Below, one piece after another: positions 43,611 through 52,492 of a DNA stretch of 64,000 nt. This stretch comes from an uncultured Agathobacter sp. (GTDB lineage Bacteria; Bacillota; Clostridia; Lachnospirales; Lachnospiraceae), in the NCBI GenBank assembly GCA_910587655.1, contig CAJUND010000004.1, positions 109,937-173,936 of the forward strand, read 5' to 3'. Numbering within the stretch: position 1 is the first letter of the stretch; every line of letters starts with the position of its first letter. Below the pieces are notes generated by a model. That model searched no databases. It was not told the DNA's origin and worked only from the letters and a program-made list of their open reading frames with translations. Both the position numbers and the translations under genes were made by a program.

Positions 43611-45095
43611 TCAGCTGCTGCCCTCCAGCTCCATCCAGAATTCCACACCGTCAGAGTGGTTTACGGCACCGCACTGCTGCCCGAAGGAATCCATAACTGC
43701 GCGCACAATTGACAGGCCGATTCCGCTTCCGCCGTATTCCCTGGTCCTTGCCTTGTCCACTTTGTAAAACTTTCCCCAGATTTTGTCCAGTTCCTCCTCC
43801 GGTATCTGCTCACCAGTGTTAAAAACGCTTGTACGCACGAGCCCGTCATGCCTGGAAAAGCTGATAACAACCTGCTTTGCCCCTGCGGCATGGTTCAGGG
43901 CATTTGTCAGAAAATTGGTAATTACTTCCTCCACCTGGAACTCGTCTCCCCAGACGCAGACCGCTCCTTCTTTCTGAAAATGGATTTCCACCTGTTTTTG
44001 CGCCGCCATCAGAGACGCCGATGCAATAATCCCTTCCACCAGCTCAGTCATATCAAACCTGGTCATTTCCACAGTACTGCCGCCGGATTCCAGCTGGTTT
44101 AAGGTCAGCAGCTGCCTGACCATCCGGTTCATTTTTTCCGCCTCATCCATGATCACATCACAGTAAAATTCCCGGCTTTCCGGGTCATCAGACACACATT
44201 CCTTTAATCCTTCCGCATATCCCTGGATCAGCGCCAGCGGGGTTTTCAGCTCATGGGAAACATTTGACAGAAACTCCTTGCGCATTTCATCAATCTGTTC
44301 TTTCTTTTTAATATCCTGTTTAAGATTGGCATTTGCGCTCTTTAATTCGGAAACTGTCTGTTCAAGCGCAGACGACAGCTCATTGACCGATGTTCCAAGT
44401 TCATCTATTTCCCGGCTGGTCCGGCGCACCGGCTCATACCTGACATCAAAGTCCAGTTTTGCCATTCTCTGGGAAATCGAAGACAGTACATGAATTGGAC
44501 GGGAAATATTTTTTGACAGCACGATAATCACAAATATGCTGATGATAATTGCGCACAGGCTGACCACTGCAAAAAAACGGTTCGTCACATCCGCGCTCTC
44601 ACGGATGCTTTCCAGCGCCGTGCGCATATAAACGCTGCCGCCGCCTTCCGTGCTTCCAAGAAGCACCAGGTATTCCGATTCCAGCCGGTCATCCGTCTGC
44701 CGCACGAGCGTATAGGAATCCCCGGAATGCAGTACCTGGGTTCTGCCCCTGTTCGTTCCGTAAAGCCAGTCGTCAATCTGCATCTGGAATCTCTGCGCGC
44801 TGCTGTAGGAAGTCCACACCTGCATCCGGTTTTCGTCAATAATCAGCATGTTAATATTTGTCTCGGCGCATATTTTCTCAAAAATCACTTCCATCTCAGG
44901 CGTTATTCCGGTTTCTTTTTCAAAGATTTTTTCCACCTGCCTGTAATCTGCCAGCAGTTCCTGCTCTTTTTCGTAAATATAATACTGTTCCAGAAATGTA
45001 TTGTTAAAAAACCAGCACAGAATCACTGTTCCTGCAACAATACTTCCCATGGTTAAAACAAGCTGCCATGTCAGCGATGCCTTTTTCCTGTTCAT
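43611..45095 (-). CDS. Membrane sensor histidine kinase
   Basis: 494 residues. Membrane helices at about 8-30 and 173-195 flank an extracytoplasmic domain; HAMP about 196-245; a coiled segment; HisKA with NVSHELKTPLALIQG near 285; HATPase with NFLTNALNHA, VFNTGEQIPEEELDKIW and GGSGIGLSIV. The ATP-lid motif NTGEQIP replaces the usual DxGxGIP, a form seen in VanS-like kinases. Partner regulator lies six bases upstream. Confidence 0.9.
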   Translation of the reverse strand: MNRKKASLTWQLVLTMGSIVAGTVILCWFFNNTFLEQYYIYEKEQELLADYRQVEKIFEKETGITPEMEVIFEKICAETNINMLIIDENRMQVWTSYSSAQRFQMQIDDWLYGTNRGRTQVLHSGDSYTLVRQTDDRLESEYLVLLGSTEGGGSVYMRTALESIRESADVTNRFFAVVSLCAIIISIFVIIVLSKNISRPIHVLSSISQRMAKLDFDVRYEPVRRTSREIDELGTSVNELSSALEQTVSELKSANANLKQDIKKKEQIDEMRKEFLSNVSHELKTPLALIQGYAEGLKECVSDDPESREFYCDVIMDEAEKMNRMVRQLLTLNQLESGGSTVEMTRFDMTELVEGIIASASLMAAQKQVEIHFQKEGAVCVWGDEFQVEEVITNFLTNALNHAAGAKQVVISFSRHDGLVRTSVFNTGEQIPEEELDKIWGKFYKVDKARTREYGGSGIGLSIVRAVMDSFGQQCGAVNHSDGVEFWMELEGSS

Positions 45096-45101
45096 TTTGT
45101 C

Positions 45102-45797
45102 TTATTTCCTGTCTGTGCCGTTTACCTCAAATTTGTATCCCATGCCCCACACGGTCTTAATATATTCCCCCCTGCTGCCAAGTTTGCTCCGCAGCTTTTT
45201 TACATGGGTGTCAATGGTTCTGGCATCCCCAAAATAATCGTAATTCCATACACTGTTTAAAATCTGTTCCCTGGAAAGGGCAATGCCCTGGTTTTCCATA
45301 AAATATTCCAGCAGTTCAAACTCTTTAAAACTTAATTCGACCTGTTCACCGTCAATGCGCACTTCATGCGCAGTCTTGTCCAGTACAATGGAACCCGCTG
45401 TTTTTACAGCGGACATGTCCCCGGTTTTTCCTGTCCGCCGCAGAATTGCCTCCACCCGCGCCACCAGAATTTTCGGTGAAAACGGTTTGGAAATGTATTC
45501 ATCCACCCCAAGCTCAAATCCCGTCAGCTCATCGCTTTCATCCCCGCGCGCTGTCAGCATGATAATCGGCACTTTGGAGTTCTGCCTGATTTCCCTGCAT
45601 ACATCCCAGCCGTTCATTTTCGGCATCATGACATCCAGAATCAGCAGCGCAATATCCCTGTTTTTATAGAAACAGTCCAGCGCTTCCTCACCGTCAGCCG
45701 CTTCAAGCACCAGGTAATCCTTCCGCACCAGAAAATCACTGACGAGTTTGCGCATCCGTTTTTCATCATCCACAACCAGAACCTTTAACTTATCCAT
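45102..45797 (-). CDS. OmpR-family response regulator
   Basis: 231 residues. Receiver domain with phospho-Asp in LLILDVMMPKMNGWD near 54 and Lys in SKPFSPK; winged helix about 135-225 with WNYDYFGDARTIDTHVKKLR and TVWGMGYKFEV. Resembles VanR-type regulators, consistent with its kinase. Overlaps by one base the stop of the upstream coiled-coil gene, so three genes form a unit. Confidence 0.92.
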   Translation of the reverse strand: MDKLKVLVVDDEKRMRKLVSDFLVRKDYLVLEAADGEEALDCFYKNRDIALLILDVMMPKMNGWDVCREIRQNSKVPIIMLTARGDESDELTGFELGVDEYISKPFSPKILVARVEAILRRTGKTGDMSAVKTAGSIVLDKTAHEVRIDGEQVELSFKEFELLEYFMENQGIALSREQILNSVWNYDYFGDARTIDTHVKKLRSKLGSRGEYIKTVWGMGYKFEVNGTDRK

Positions 45798-46402
45798 TAT
45801 CTGGCCCCCTCCTGTTCCTCCAGTTCCCGTTCACGCTCCAGAATACGCTGTTCCCGCTCCTGCAGCTCGCTTTCCCATGTCTCATATTTATCTATGACCG
45901 AACTCTCATAATTCATGATATTCACATTATTGCCGCTTAAAAATGTAATTACAAACATCCCGACAATTCCGGCGGCAAATATGACTGCAAAAAAGGTACT
46001 GACATGAAAAAGCATCTTATAGTCCCTGTTTTTCCTGCGCTGGTCCTGCCTGACGACCTTTGCCTTTTCCTCCATGCGCTTTTTTGCCTGCTGCTGTATT
46101 TTTCTTTCCTCTTTCGGATTTTCCTCAGCTACCGGCTCCGGGCGGTAAACAGGTATCGGCATAATGCTTTCTTTTCTGATATACGGCGTTGTGTGCAGAT
46201 ATTCCTGCAGTTCCCGCAGAAAACCGATTCCAATCGGCGTCACAAATACTTCCCTTGTAACCAGCTTATTGTACAAATCCAGTACCAGCTCCGGGTCTTT
46301 CATTCCTGTCTGGTTTTTGATGTAGCGGACGCCTTCGGCCTCCTTCTGGGCTAATTCCGCCTGCTTTTTTGTTTCAAATTCGTATCCTTCTACCTTATAC
46401 AT
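45797..46402 (-). CDS. Single-pass membrane protein with coiled-coil tail
   Basis: 201 residues. N-terminal soluble domain (about 1-75: YEFETKKQAELAQKEAEGV and PELVLDLYNKLV), a basic helix, a transmembrane segment near 133-156 (HVSTFFAVIFAAGIVGMFVIT), and an outer coiled tail of Glu/Arg repeats (ELQEREQRILERERELEEQE). No family recognised. Its place ahead of a two-component pair suggests a link to that signalling system (inference). Confidence 0.65.
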   Translation of the reverse strand: MYKVEGYEFETKKQAELAQKEAEGVRYIKNQTGMKDPELVLDLYNKLVTREVFVTPIGIGFLRELQEYLHTTPYIRKESIMPIPVYRPEPVAEENPKEERKIQQQAKKRMEEKAKVVRQDQRRKNRDYKMLFHVSTFFAVIFAAGIVGMFVITFLSGNNVNIMNYESSVIDKYETWESELQEREQRILERERELEEQEGAR

Positions 46403-46411
46403 ACCCTGTCC

Positions 46412-48388
46412 TCACCGTCTCACCTGCTCATCCCGTTCAGCAATTTCACCAGACTGGTAAGCCTGTATCAGTTCTTTGAGTTCATCAATTCTTATCATCA
46501 TTCTTTTCCCATAATCAGTATCCCCGACAAGTATACGCTTATCCCTGTATTCCACCGCTTCCTGGTGCGATATGATATCAAGCTCATCTTTCACCGCACG
46601 GTCTGAAAAATCAAACGGGTCATGGGCGGAAAGCGTCAGTCCGTAGGAATTGTAGGTAAGCGTATATCCTGCTATGCCTGTTCTGCGGCGGTAGGTCTTT
46701 GAAAAGCCCCCGTCTATCTGTATCAGCTTTCCGTTGCATTTGACCGGACTTTCCCCCGCAACGCGTTCCACCGGAACATGGCCGTTTATGATATGGACCC
46801 ACTCCCCTTCAAGTCCGAACTCTTTTAAGATTCTCTCGGCAGTTTCTGTTTTGTCCAGCAGGCGGTAATAGGCATTTTTGCTCTCATGGTGCATCTTTTT
46901 GTCTGCCAGGAAATACCGTTCAAATGTTGCCATCTTGCTTCGCCCGTAAAGAGGGGAATCCGGCGATGTCCAGATATAATACATCATATCCTTTCCCCGC
47001 TCACGCTCTGCCTTATCCATGGAAAAAAACGCCTTGCGCACATAGGATTCCAGTACATCATACAGCTCCCTGCCCGCATATTCCTTTCCAAAGATTTTCA
47101 TCTTTACAAAGCTTCCGTCCTCGTTCATCGGCACACAGCCATGATAGAGAAGATTGCCGTTATAAATTCTGTACATACTGCCCTTTTTCAGCATCAGCCG
47201 TACATGCCGCTGAAGCTTTTCACAGTGGGTAAAGGAGGACAGGAGACGCTGCATCACTTCTGTCTCCTCCTTTGTCAGCTCATAAGGATGTTCCGGGTCA
47301 ATGGTTGGAAAGCAGGTATCCAGCATCGGATAGGTTTTTCCGTCAATTTCCACTGTTTTGTCCTGATAATTAATGCGGTGGAGCAGACAGCGGTTTTCCA
47401 TTCCGAATTCCGGATATTTCTGTACCAGCTGTCCTTCCAGCTTAAAACGGAGAATGGCTATTGCCTTGTGCATTTTCCGGTTCATCTGGGTTTCTTTCTG
47501 GCTGCGTTCCTCTTCTGTGGCATCTTTTATCACAAACCGTTCACACAGGTCATCCCTGTATGCGTCCATGGCAAATGTTGCCAGCGGCAGCATATTAATC
47601 CCGTATCCTTCTTCCAGAAGCGGAAGGTTTCCATAACGGATGCAGTTTCTTACCACGGTTGCAATACACGCCAGCTGTCCTGCGGCCGCCCCCATCCACA
47701 CAATATCATGGTTTCCCCACTGGATATCAAATGAATGGTACTTTTCCAGCCGTTCCATAATTTTGTCCGGTGACGGTCCCCGGTCATACACATCCCCCAG
47801 AATATGAAGATGGTCAATGACAAGGCTCTGAATCAGTTCCGCCAGTGCAATGATAAAATTCTCTGTCTGTCCAAGCTCCACGATTGTGTTGACAATGGCT
47901 TCATAATAAGCTTCTTTATTTAATACTTCCTGTTTTTCCGTAATCAGTTCCTCAATCACGTATGCATAATCCTCCGGCAGCATCTTGCGCACCTTCGACC
48001 TTGTATACTTGGAGGAAACAGTTTTACAGACTTCAATCAGGCGGTACAGGGAGATTTTGTACCAGTTTTCGATATCCTCTTCTTCTTTTTTTACCAGTTC
48101 CATTTTTTTCTGCGGATAATAAATAAGTGTCGCAAGCGACATTTTATCCGCTGTGCTTAACGTGTGTCCGAACACGTCGTCAATTTTTTTACGGACGGCT
48201 CCCGAACCATTGCGCAGCACATGGGAAAATGCACGGTGTTCCCCGTGGATATCAGAAAGAAAATGTTCGGTTCCTTTCGGAAGATACAGGATTGACTGCA
48301 GGTTGATAATCTCCGTGGACGCCCTGCTGATGGTAGGATACAGCTCCGCAAGCTGCTCTAAATAATGTAATCTGCTCTCATCTGTCAT
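46412..48388 (-). CDS. fbp: Fructose-1,6-bisphosphatase, class III
   Basis: 658 residues from ATG 48388 (GAGGGGG upstream). Gluconeogenic phosphatase of the Firmicute-specific metallophosphatase type. Motifs: LSDIHGEHRAF near 45, ILGDVYDRGPSPDKIM near 178, QWGNHDIVWMGA near 205, and INGHVPVE and DGGFSKTYRR towards the C-terminus. The open frame extends 66 codons further but that part is leader sequence with hairpins. PEP or AMP control is known for the class; the leader may add RNA-level control. Confidence 0.95.
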   Translation of the reverse strand: MTDESRLHYLEQLAELYPTISRASTEIINLQSILYLPKGTEHFLSDIHGEHRAFSHVLRNGSGAVRKKIDDVFGHTLSTADKMSLATLIYYPQKKMELVKKEEEDIENWYKISLYRLIEVCKTVSSKYTRSKVRKMLPEDYAYVIEELITEKQEVLNKEAYYEAIVNTIVELGQTENFIIALAELIQSLVIDHLHILGDVYDRGPSPDKIMERLEKYHSFDIQWGNHDIVWMGAAAGQLACIATVVRNCIRYGNLPLLEEGYGINMLPLATFAMDAYRDDLCERFVIKDATEEERSQKETQMNRKMHKAIAILRFKLEGQLVQKYPEFGMENRCLLHRINYQDKTVEIDGKTYPMLDTCFPTIDPEHPYELTKEETEVMQRLLSSFTHCEKLQRHVRLMLKKGSMYRIYNGNLLYHGCVPMNEDGSFVKMKIFGKEYAGRELYDVLESYVRKAFFSMDKAERERGKDMMYYIWTSPDSPLYGRSKMATFERYFLADKKMHHESKNAYYRLLDKTETAERILKEFGLEGEWVHIINGHVPVERVAGESPVKCNGKLIQIDGGFSKTYRRRTGIAGYTLTYNSYGLTLSAHDPFDFSDRAVKDELDIISHQEAVEYRDKRILVGDTDYGKRMMIRIDELKELIQAYQSGEIAERDEQVRR

Positions 48389-48408
48389 GGCTGGCCCCCT
48401 CATATGTT

Positions 48409-48511
48409 TTCTTTGCTTATTTTGCCATATCGTCAATCCCTGATTGACGATGCGATATGCGCAATGTCCTTTTGCGCAGTAAAATAAGCGTTCTTTGCTT
48501 ATTTTACCATA
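48409..48511. repeat. Hairpin-rich leader of fbp with 21-bp direct repeats
   Basis: Direct repeats TTCTTTGCTTATTTTNCCATA at 48409-48429 and 48491-48511 (one mismatch) enclose three stems: ATCGTCAATC/GATTGACGAT (48429-48451), TGCGCA/TGCGCA (48458-48478) and GTAAAATAAGC/GCTTATTTTAC (48479-48507). All lie 20-120 bases before the fbp start codon and would be in its leader RNA. No known riboswitch recognised. Confidence 0.6.
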
Positions 48512-48564
48512 CATTCCCCGATTTGTAATCCATACTTTTATGTTTCTTTTTTTGCACAGCCAAA

Positions 48565-48597
48565 AGACGGAAAGCATGTTCTTCATGCTTTCCGTCT
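48565..48597 (-). terminator. Leftward terminator-like hairpin upstream of fbp
   Basis: AGACGGAAAGCATG/CATGCTTTCCGTCT, a 14-bp perfect stem with a 5-base loop, followed by TTTTGG on the minus strand. It ends some leftward transcript between 48600 and about 48740, where a TATAAT (48737-48742) and a GAGGAGG site occur but no convincing gene. The rest of the 48.4-48.9 kb gap shows nothing else except the promoter at 48838. Confidence 0.5.
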
Positions 48598-48837
48598 GCT
48601 TCGGTTAATTATCGACATGTTGTTTACTGCACAAAAGCAGCGTCCTGCTTCCCCACAGCTTATGGATCTTTGTACCTCCTCGCTTCGCGTAAGTCTTTTG
48701 TTCTGACTGAATTTGACTTATTTATTTACAAAGCCCATTATAGTTCTCCCATATTGACAAATCGTGTCTAAAATTGGCGATAACGGTTCAACTTTCCACA
48801 TTTTTCCATCCATTTGTGACCTGAACGGATTTTTTAC

Positions 48838-48867
48838 TTGCTTTTGCATCCCATATGATATTATAAT
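48838..48867 (+). promoter_or_regulatory. Predicted promoter of the XRE/S24-like regulator
   Basis: -35 TTGCTT (48838-48843), 18-bp spacer, -10 TATAAT (48862-48867), 55 bases before the GTG start. Confidence 0.6.
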
Positions 48868-48921
48868 TAGCTAAATATTTATATATACATGATTCAAGGA
48901 TGAACCAGGAGGAGAAATTCT

Positions 48922-49662
48922 GTGACCAGACATGAAATGGTAAACAATTTTGGGAGCAGTATCGAACAGGAACGGATACAACTGAAATATTCGCAGAAAA
49001 AGATGGCGGAAGCACTTGATATGTCTCTTTCATCTTACAAGCGTATTATCAACGGAGAAACAAACAATATCAGCATTTTTACGGCTTATCATATGTACGG
49101 ACTTACGAAAAAGCTCGGCTTCGAGCTGTGCGGAAATTTATCCCCCCAGCTTAAAGTATATAATTCCCTTACCAGACTCTCGGAAGCACAGCTGCGTTTT
49201 ATAACCGCCGTGATTGATTTTGAAGCGGAATTTGCGGAAGATCTTCAGGATTTCGACAACAATGAGGATTATATTACGGTTATGGTTCCTACCGGCAACA
49301 TGCTGGACGGCATGATTTATGATTCCTGCTCCTTTGAAAAACTCAATATTGCCCCGTACCGGAATCGTTATGGAAGTCTGATTGATTTTGGCATCCGGGT
49401 AACAAGCGACCACCTGACTCCGGTTTACCTGCCCGGTGATATCCTGCTGATCAGCAAGCAGCCCATCCGCGACGGGGATACCGGAATCTTTATTGATAAA
49501 AACAGCGGCCTTCTCTACACACGAAAATTTTTTCAGACCAGTCCCTGCCGGCTGGAACCAATCAATAACTATGGACAGACTTTTTATATCGACAGCAGTA
49601 ATGAAAGTGACATAAACCGCTGGATCAGGTTCGGATTTGTTATTACAAAAATGCGGACATAA
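48922..49662 (+). CDS. XRE-type regulator with S24 (LexA-like) C-terminal domain lacking the catalytic Ser
   Basis: 246 residues from GTG 48922 (GGAGGAG eight bases upstream). Helix-turn-helix about 10-65 (LKYSQKKMAEALDMSLSSYKR). The C-terminal ~110 residues follow the S24 pattern: SDHLTPVYLPGDILLIS ... GDTGIFIDKNSGLLYTRKF. Where LexA/CI-type peptidases have S-M-x-P the sequence reads H-L-T-P, so the nucleophile is absent while the Lys in YTRK remains. Probably a repressor that cannot self-cleave. The K+ channel gene follows in the same direction. Confidence 0.8.
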   Translation: MTRHEMVNNFGSSIEQERIQLKYSQKKMAEALDMSLSSYKRIINGETNNISIFTAYHMYGLTKKLGFELCGNLSPQLKVYNSLTRLSEAQLRFITAVIDFEAEFAEDLQDFDNNEDYITVMVPTGNMLDGMIYDSCSFEKLNIAPYRNRYGSLIDFGIRVTSDHLTPVYLPGDILLISKQPIRDGDTGIFIDKNSGLLYTRKFFQTSPCRLEPINNYGQTFYIDSSNESDINRWIRFGFVITKMRT

Positions 49663-49747
49663 TATAGTGAAACGTCCCTTAATCTGTGATAAAATAGATA
49701 TGGAAATTTAAATGGAAAATGTTTCAGACAAAAGGGGAAGTTTACAT

Positions 49748-50479
49748 ATGAAGAAATGGGAACAGACCAGAAAGCGGATATTTGAGATTATAGAAGTTGC
49801 CGATGAAGACGATATTCTCAGCCGTATTTATGACTGGATGATGCTGGTGTGCATTTTTGCCAGTATTATTCCGCTTGCCTTTAAGAAAACGTATCCGGTA
49901 TTTAAACTTATTGACCAGATTACGGTATCTGTTTTTATGATTGATTACCTGCTCAGGCTTATTACGGCAGACAAAAAATTACAGAAAAAAAGCCCGCAGG
50001 TGTTCTTTCTTTATCCGTTTACGCCTATGGCAATTATCGACCTTCTGTCCATCCTGCCGTCAGTATCCGTTGTCCACCAGACTTTTAAGATATTTAAAAT
50101 GGCAAGGCTTTTACGCACCTTCCGGGTATTCAGGGTATTTAAGTTTCTGCGCTATTCCAGAAATTTCATTGTCATAAAGAACGTATTTACCAAACAGAAG
50201 GAAGCGCTGACCGCGGTGTTTACACTTGCAATTGCCTATATCCTGATTGCCGCGCTGGTAATCTTAAATGTGGAACCGGATACCTTTGATTCATTTTTTG
50301 AAGCAGTCTACTGGGCTGCCATTTCACTTACCACGCTCGGATACGGGGATATTTATCCGGTAAGCACCATCGGCAGGCTTGTGACAATGGCTTCCTCGTT
50401 TGTGGGGATTGCCATTGTAGCGCTGCCGGCGGGTATTATTACGGCGGGATATATGGATGAGATTTCCAGGTCAGAATGA
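49748..50479 (+). CDS. Voltage-gated-type potassium channel subunit
   Basis: 243 residues from ATG 49748 (GGGGAAG eight bases upstream; the ATG at 49712 lacks a site). Six-helix layout: S1 about 30-52, S2 about 60-78, S3 near 100, an S4 with regularly spaced Arg/Lys (ARLLRTFRVFRVFKFLRYSR), S5, pore loop with selectivity filter TTLGYGD, and S6. Small bacterial Kv homologue; no cytoplasmic RCK domain. K+ efflux/uptake role inferred from the filter. Confidence 0.92.
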   Translation: MKKWEQTRKRIFEIIEVADEDDILSRIYDWMMLVCIFASIIPLAFKKTYPVFKLIDQITVSVFMIDYLLRLITADKKLQKKSPQVFFLYPFTPMAIIDLLSILPSVSVVHQTFKIFKMARLLRTFRVFRVFKFLRYSRNFIVIKNVFTKQKEALTAVFTLAIAYILIAALVILNVEPDTFDSFFEAVYWAAISLTTLGYGDIYPVSTIGRLVTMASSFVGIAIVALPAGIITAGYMDEISRSE

Positions 50480-50520
50480 AGGGAAATCCCTTATTAGCTG
50501 CTTTTTTCCAACGCACGCAA

Positions 50521-51366
50521 TCAGGAAAAATATTCAGACTCAAATGAAGCCCTGTCTGTTTCAAAGGCAAAAAGAGTACGCCCTTTTTTTCGAAACCGGT
50601 AAAAAGCCTGGCAGGCTGCGCTTTCGCGAATGGTTCTCACCATATCCCCATTCGCAGGGGCCCTGAGGGAACGGGCAGATGCTTTTATCAGCCGGACATC
50701 CAGTTCCAGATTCCCCTGAATCACCCGTACCATCCCATTCTGAATCCGAATGACCCTTGCTCCCAGATAGGTAGCAATTCTGTACTCTTTCCCCCGCCAC
50801 AGGATAACGCCTGTAATTCCGGTAAAATGGAAGCCTGCCATGGGAATATCCGCCACTGACAGCATAAGTGACCCGCCTGAAAAAAAGCACTGCGTCCATA
50901 TATACTTTTCCGGAAATGACCGCCCCTGGTCGCCTTCCCAGTATCCCTGTGCATTCCGAAACGAATATTCCCGTCCGTTAACAGATACCTTTCCCCGGAC
51001 CGCATGCCGCATACTCCATACGCTGTGGCGGCATTCCATAAATGGCACGAACGCAAACGGTCCCATAATATCATATTTTAAAGGACAAAGCGGTCCAAAA
51101 TCCAGCTTTCCGCGGACAGTCAGCTGCGGTGTGCTGATATCCATCTGAATGCCTTTTTCACCAAACCGGTTCTCTCCGATTAATATCTTTCTCCCCGACC
51201 GTTGAAATTCATCAGCAGAAAACGTAACTGTCCAGGCATCATCATCCGTAATCATCTGAATGGAACAGGCGCGTCTGCTTCCGGCATTGTGAACGGCAGG
51301 TATGACTGCTAAAGTCTGTGTGTCAGACTGACATTTGAAATACCAGCCATAAAAGAAACCGTGCAT
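50521..51366 (-). CDS. Tocopherol-cyclase-like protein
   Basis: 281 residues, no signal peptide. Matches the bacterial relatives of plant tocopherol cyclase by pattern: N-terminal GWYFKCQ, LDFGPLCPLKYDIMGPF, ECRHSVWSMRH, the highly conserved NAQGYWEGDQGRSFPEKYIW, and a C-terminal ESAACQAFYRFRKKGRTLFAF. Lipocalin-like beta fold in the family. A tocopherol pathway is not expected here, so the true substrate is unknown. GGAGGT ribosome site. Confidence 0.8.
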   Translation of the reverse strand: MHGFFYGWYFKCQSDTQTLAVIPAVHNAGSRRACSIQMITDDDAWTVTFSADEFQRSGRKILIGENRFGEKGIQMDISTPQLTVRGKLDFGPLCPLKYDIMGPFAFVPFMECRHSVWSMRHAVRGKVSVNGREYSFRNAQGYWEGDQGRSFPEKYIWTQCFFSGGSLMLSVADIPMAGFHFTGITGVILWRGKEYRIATYLGARVIRIQNGMVRVIQGNLELDVRLIKASARSLRAPANGDMVRTIRESAACQAFYRFRKKGRTLFAFETDRASFESEYFS

Positions 51367-51420
51367 GCTTATTTACCTCCGTAAAAACAATTTTCTATTC
51401 CCAGAATTCTTCAACTTCTT

Positions 51421-51731
51421 TCAGTATTCCCCATGGGGAAGAATTGTAGCTTCCTCTATGCTCATACCGGTTTTTTGCAGATAATATTTGATCAGGTAAT
51501 ATCCAACGGCATATCCCGCACAATAGGGCAGGCCTGCTTCGGGAAAGCCCTGCATTCTTGCCATTTCATCGCCGTACAGACAGACTATGATATTTTCAAA
51601 GCCCGTTGCATCCAGACCGTCATAAATAATCTCTTTGATCAGCGGTAACAGCTCAGGATCTGTTTTTTATCCTGGCCTGCATTCATTATTTTTCTGTAAA
51701 CATCCGGTGAATATACACGCTTCACAATCAT
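51421..51731 (-). pseudogene. Frameshifted DUF2268-like gene (predicted Zn-dependent protease fragment)
   Basis: ATG at 51731 overlaps the MerR stop (ATGA) and has AGGAGG upstream; it reads 30 residues (MIVKRVYSPDVYRKIMNAGQ...) to a TGA at 51639-51641. One base off, the frame continues from the region after a run of six A (51662-51667 on the plus strand T-run) as PELLPLIKEIIYDG ... GLPYCAGYAVGYYLIKYYL ... EEATILP to TGA at 51421-51423. Total 311 bases, one short of a whole number of codons, so a single-base change fits. The second part looks like the C-terminus of DUF2268 proteins. True pseudogene or homopolymer sequencing error cannot be told apart. Confidence 0.6.
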
Positions 51732-52468
51732 AACAGCCTCCTGGAGCAACAGTACACAGAAATAGCCTGACTGACAAATTCGGCAGTACCGTCCCCGCCT
51801 GCCCTGTCAATATTTTTCTTAAAACGTTCATCACCTGCATACATTTGCCCTAATCCGTTAAGGATTTCATCGGTGCATACATAATAGTTATCCGTGATAA
51901 ATTCCTGCAGGGCAGATATTTTTCCCTGCACCTCCTCTGCAGCAGGCGGTAAATGCCGAAGTGTTCCAAGTTCGGAAAATCTGCCCAGTAATTGTTTCGT
52001 TATCTCTTTTTGTTCCTCTTCAGTCTGTGTTGCTGATTTTTGCGCGTAGTCATAATATGCCTGTGTTTTTCCCCACTTTGCTTTTGCTTCTGCCTTATAC
52101 TGTTCAATTTCGCTTTTGTCAAATGCTTCAAAATTCATTGTTGCGGCTCCTTTGCTTTGAATTTCACGGGCAAGGGTAATCAGTTCGCCTATATGCTGAT
52201 ATTGTAATTCCAACAGCTCAATCTGCCGTGCAACCGCCTCTGACGGGTCAAAATCAGGACTGTCAAGAATTTCTCTGATTTCTTTTAAGGGGAACTGTAA
52301 TTCACGAAACAGTAAAATATTCTGCAAACGGCCAAGCGCTTTATCGTCATACATCCGATAGCCTGCTTCGGTTACTTTTGCAGGTTTCAAAAGTCCGATT
52401 GCGTCATAATAATGCAGTGTGCGCACACTAACACCTGTGAGTTTACTGACTTCTTTTACTGTTCGCAT
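51728..52468 (-). CDS. MerR-family regulator with TipAS ligand-binding domain
   Basis: 246 residues. N-terminal winged helix (VKEVSKLTGVSVRTLHYYDAIGLL), coiled dimerisation helix to about 115, and a TipAS domain (about 120-240) with KWGKTQAYYDYAQKS and GTAEFVSQAISVYC. TipAL proteins bind thiopeptide and other hydrophobic antibiotics and turn on transcription (family knowledge). Its promoter has the 19-bp spacer expected for MerR control (52493-52523). Coupled to the frameshifted gene downstream. Confidence 0.92.
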   Translation of the reverse strand: MRTVKEVSKLTGVSVRTLHYYDAIGLLKPAKVTEAGYRMYDDKALGRLQNILLFRELQFPLKEIREILDSPDFDPSEAVARQIELLELQYQHIGELITLAREIQSKGAATMNFEAFDKSEIEQYKAEAKAKWGKTQAYYDYAQKSATQTEEEQKEITKQLLGRFSELGTLRHLPPAAEEVQGKISALQEFITDNYYVCTDEILNGLGQMYAGDERFKKNIDRAGGDGTAEFVSQAISVYCCSRRLL

Positions 52469-52492
52469 AATTGATTCCTCCCGTGTTATTCC

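Noticed and set aside
46886..47734. 282-codon plus-strand open frame
   Set aside because: Lies wholly antisense inside fbp, has no ribosome site and low-complexity composition typical of shadow frames.
48600..48740. Small gene on the minus strand with GAGGAGG near 48680
   Set aside because: No ATG, GTG or TTG stands at a proper distance after the site, and the possible -35 is only 12 bp from the TATAAT.
51433..51648. 71-codon plus-strand frame
   Set aside because: It is antisense to the frameshifted DUF2268-like gene, which has the ribosome site and family-like residues.
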